This document shows positions 13,851 to 13,965 of a stretch of 13,965 nucleotides of DNA, piece after piece; the stretch's first letter is position 1; the number at the start of each line of letters is the position of its first letter. A model generated the notes under the pieces. That model had not been told where the DNA came from. It was given only the letters and a program-made list of their open reading frames with translations, and ran no database searches. The stretch is from an uncultured Ruminococcus sp. (lineage in GTDB: Bacteria > Bacillota > Clostridia > Oscillospirales > Ruminococcaceae): assembly GCA_945835085.1 (NCBI GenBank), contig CAMAIG010000012.1:1-13965 (forward strand), read 5' to 3'. The position numbers and the translations under genes are program-made.

Positions 13851-13965
13851 ATGTCACAGGATTACAATTCCACCCTTAATCTTCCTCAGACCTAATTTTC
13901 CATGAGAGTAAACCTTCCTCAGAAGGAACTCGTCATGATCTAGTACTGGTACATCAAGAAAATTT
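13851..13965 (+). pseudogene. ileS: 5' end of ileS with two in-frame stops, cut by window end
   Basis: AAGGAG at 13835-13840 is 10 nt before ATG 13851. The reading MSQDYNSTLNLPQT, then F.MRVNLPQKE and YWYIKK, matches the N-terminus of isoleucyl-tRNA synthetase (cytosolic, charges tRNA-Ile), and ileS after divIVA is the standard order. However codon 15 is TAA (13893-13895) and codon 31 is TAG (13941-13943), at places where relatives have an acidic residue; GAA to TAA and GAG to TAG would explain both. The frame is not shifted. Because ileS is essential and this is the last 75 bp of the sequence, poor contig-end sequence is more likely than a true pseudogene. No T-box leader fits in the 36-bp gap before it. 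Confidence 0.7.

Noticed and set aside
13893..13943. Stop-codon recoding (TAA/TAG read as sense) to explain the ileS stops
   Set aside because: Other genes in the window end normally at TAA (pckG, mutS, hfq, yggS, ylmH) or TAG (the adaptor-like gene), at family-typical lengths, so a reassigned code does not fit.
1..13965. CRISPR array, prophage, insertion sequence, toxin-antitoxin or other defence system
   Set aside because: No regularly spaced repeats, transposase, integrase or recognisable defence genes were seen on either strand; nearly all coding space is assigned to housekeeping families.

Overview
The window reads as chromosomal DNA of a low-to-mid GC Firmicute of the class Clostridia, most likely a Ruminococcus or close Oscillospiraceae relative (family-level guess from gene order, protein style, a GTP-type PEP carboxykinase and a G-rich intergenic repeat at the left edge). 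It is mostly core housekeeping sequence: no phage, insertion sequence, CRISPR array, tRNA or rRNA was found, and I see no dedicated defence or secondary-metabolism system.

Layout. 1-240 is non-coding: a repeat-like element with hairpins, then a bidirectional terminator-like hairpin. pckG (329-2161) is on the minus strand with its own terminator, a near-consensus promoter and a palindrome-rich leader. A divergent intergenic region follows; its plus-strand promoter (TTGACA-17-TATAAT) drives a YlbF/YmcA-family gene with a cysteine-rich tail that overlaps mutS by one base. After mutS comes a 240-bp gap that can fold extensively and carries a weak promoter, then a small unknown membrane protein, mutL and miaA. 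An extended -10 promoter overlapping the miaA stop introduces hfq, followed by an HlyD-type adaptor-like membrane protein, yggS, sepF, ylmH, divIVA and the first 38 codons of ileS.

How the genes relate. The first plus-strand block is a mismatch-repair cluster (MutS recognises mismatches, MutL nicks) with a YmcA-like RNA-maturation/development factor ahead of mutS, as in Bacillus, and miaA-hfq behind mutL, as in many bacteria. The second block is the classic Gram-positive division cluster (yggS-sepF-ylmH-divIVA-ileS) joined directly to hfq.

Most notable points: (1) the ileS reading frame at the right edge has two in-frame stops within otherwise recognisable IleS sequence, most likely contig-end error; (2) miaA has an ideal Shine-Dalgarno placed before an ACG codon where family alignment expects ATG; (3) the mutS-orf126 gap can form a multi-helix RNA with mutually exclusive pairings; (4) two GCCGGC-centred palindromes 33 bp apart lie between the pckG promoter and its start codon; (5) the six-cysteine tail on the YmcA-like protein. 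Otherwise the region is ordinary.
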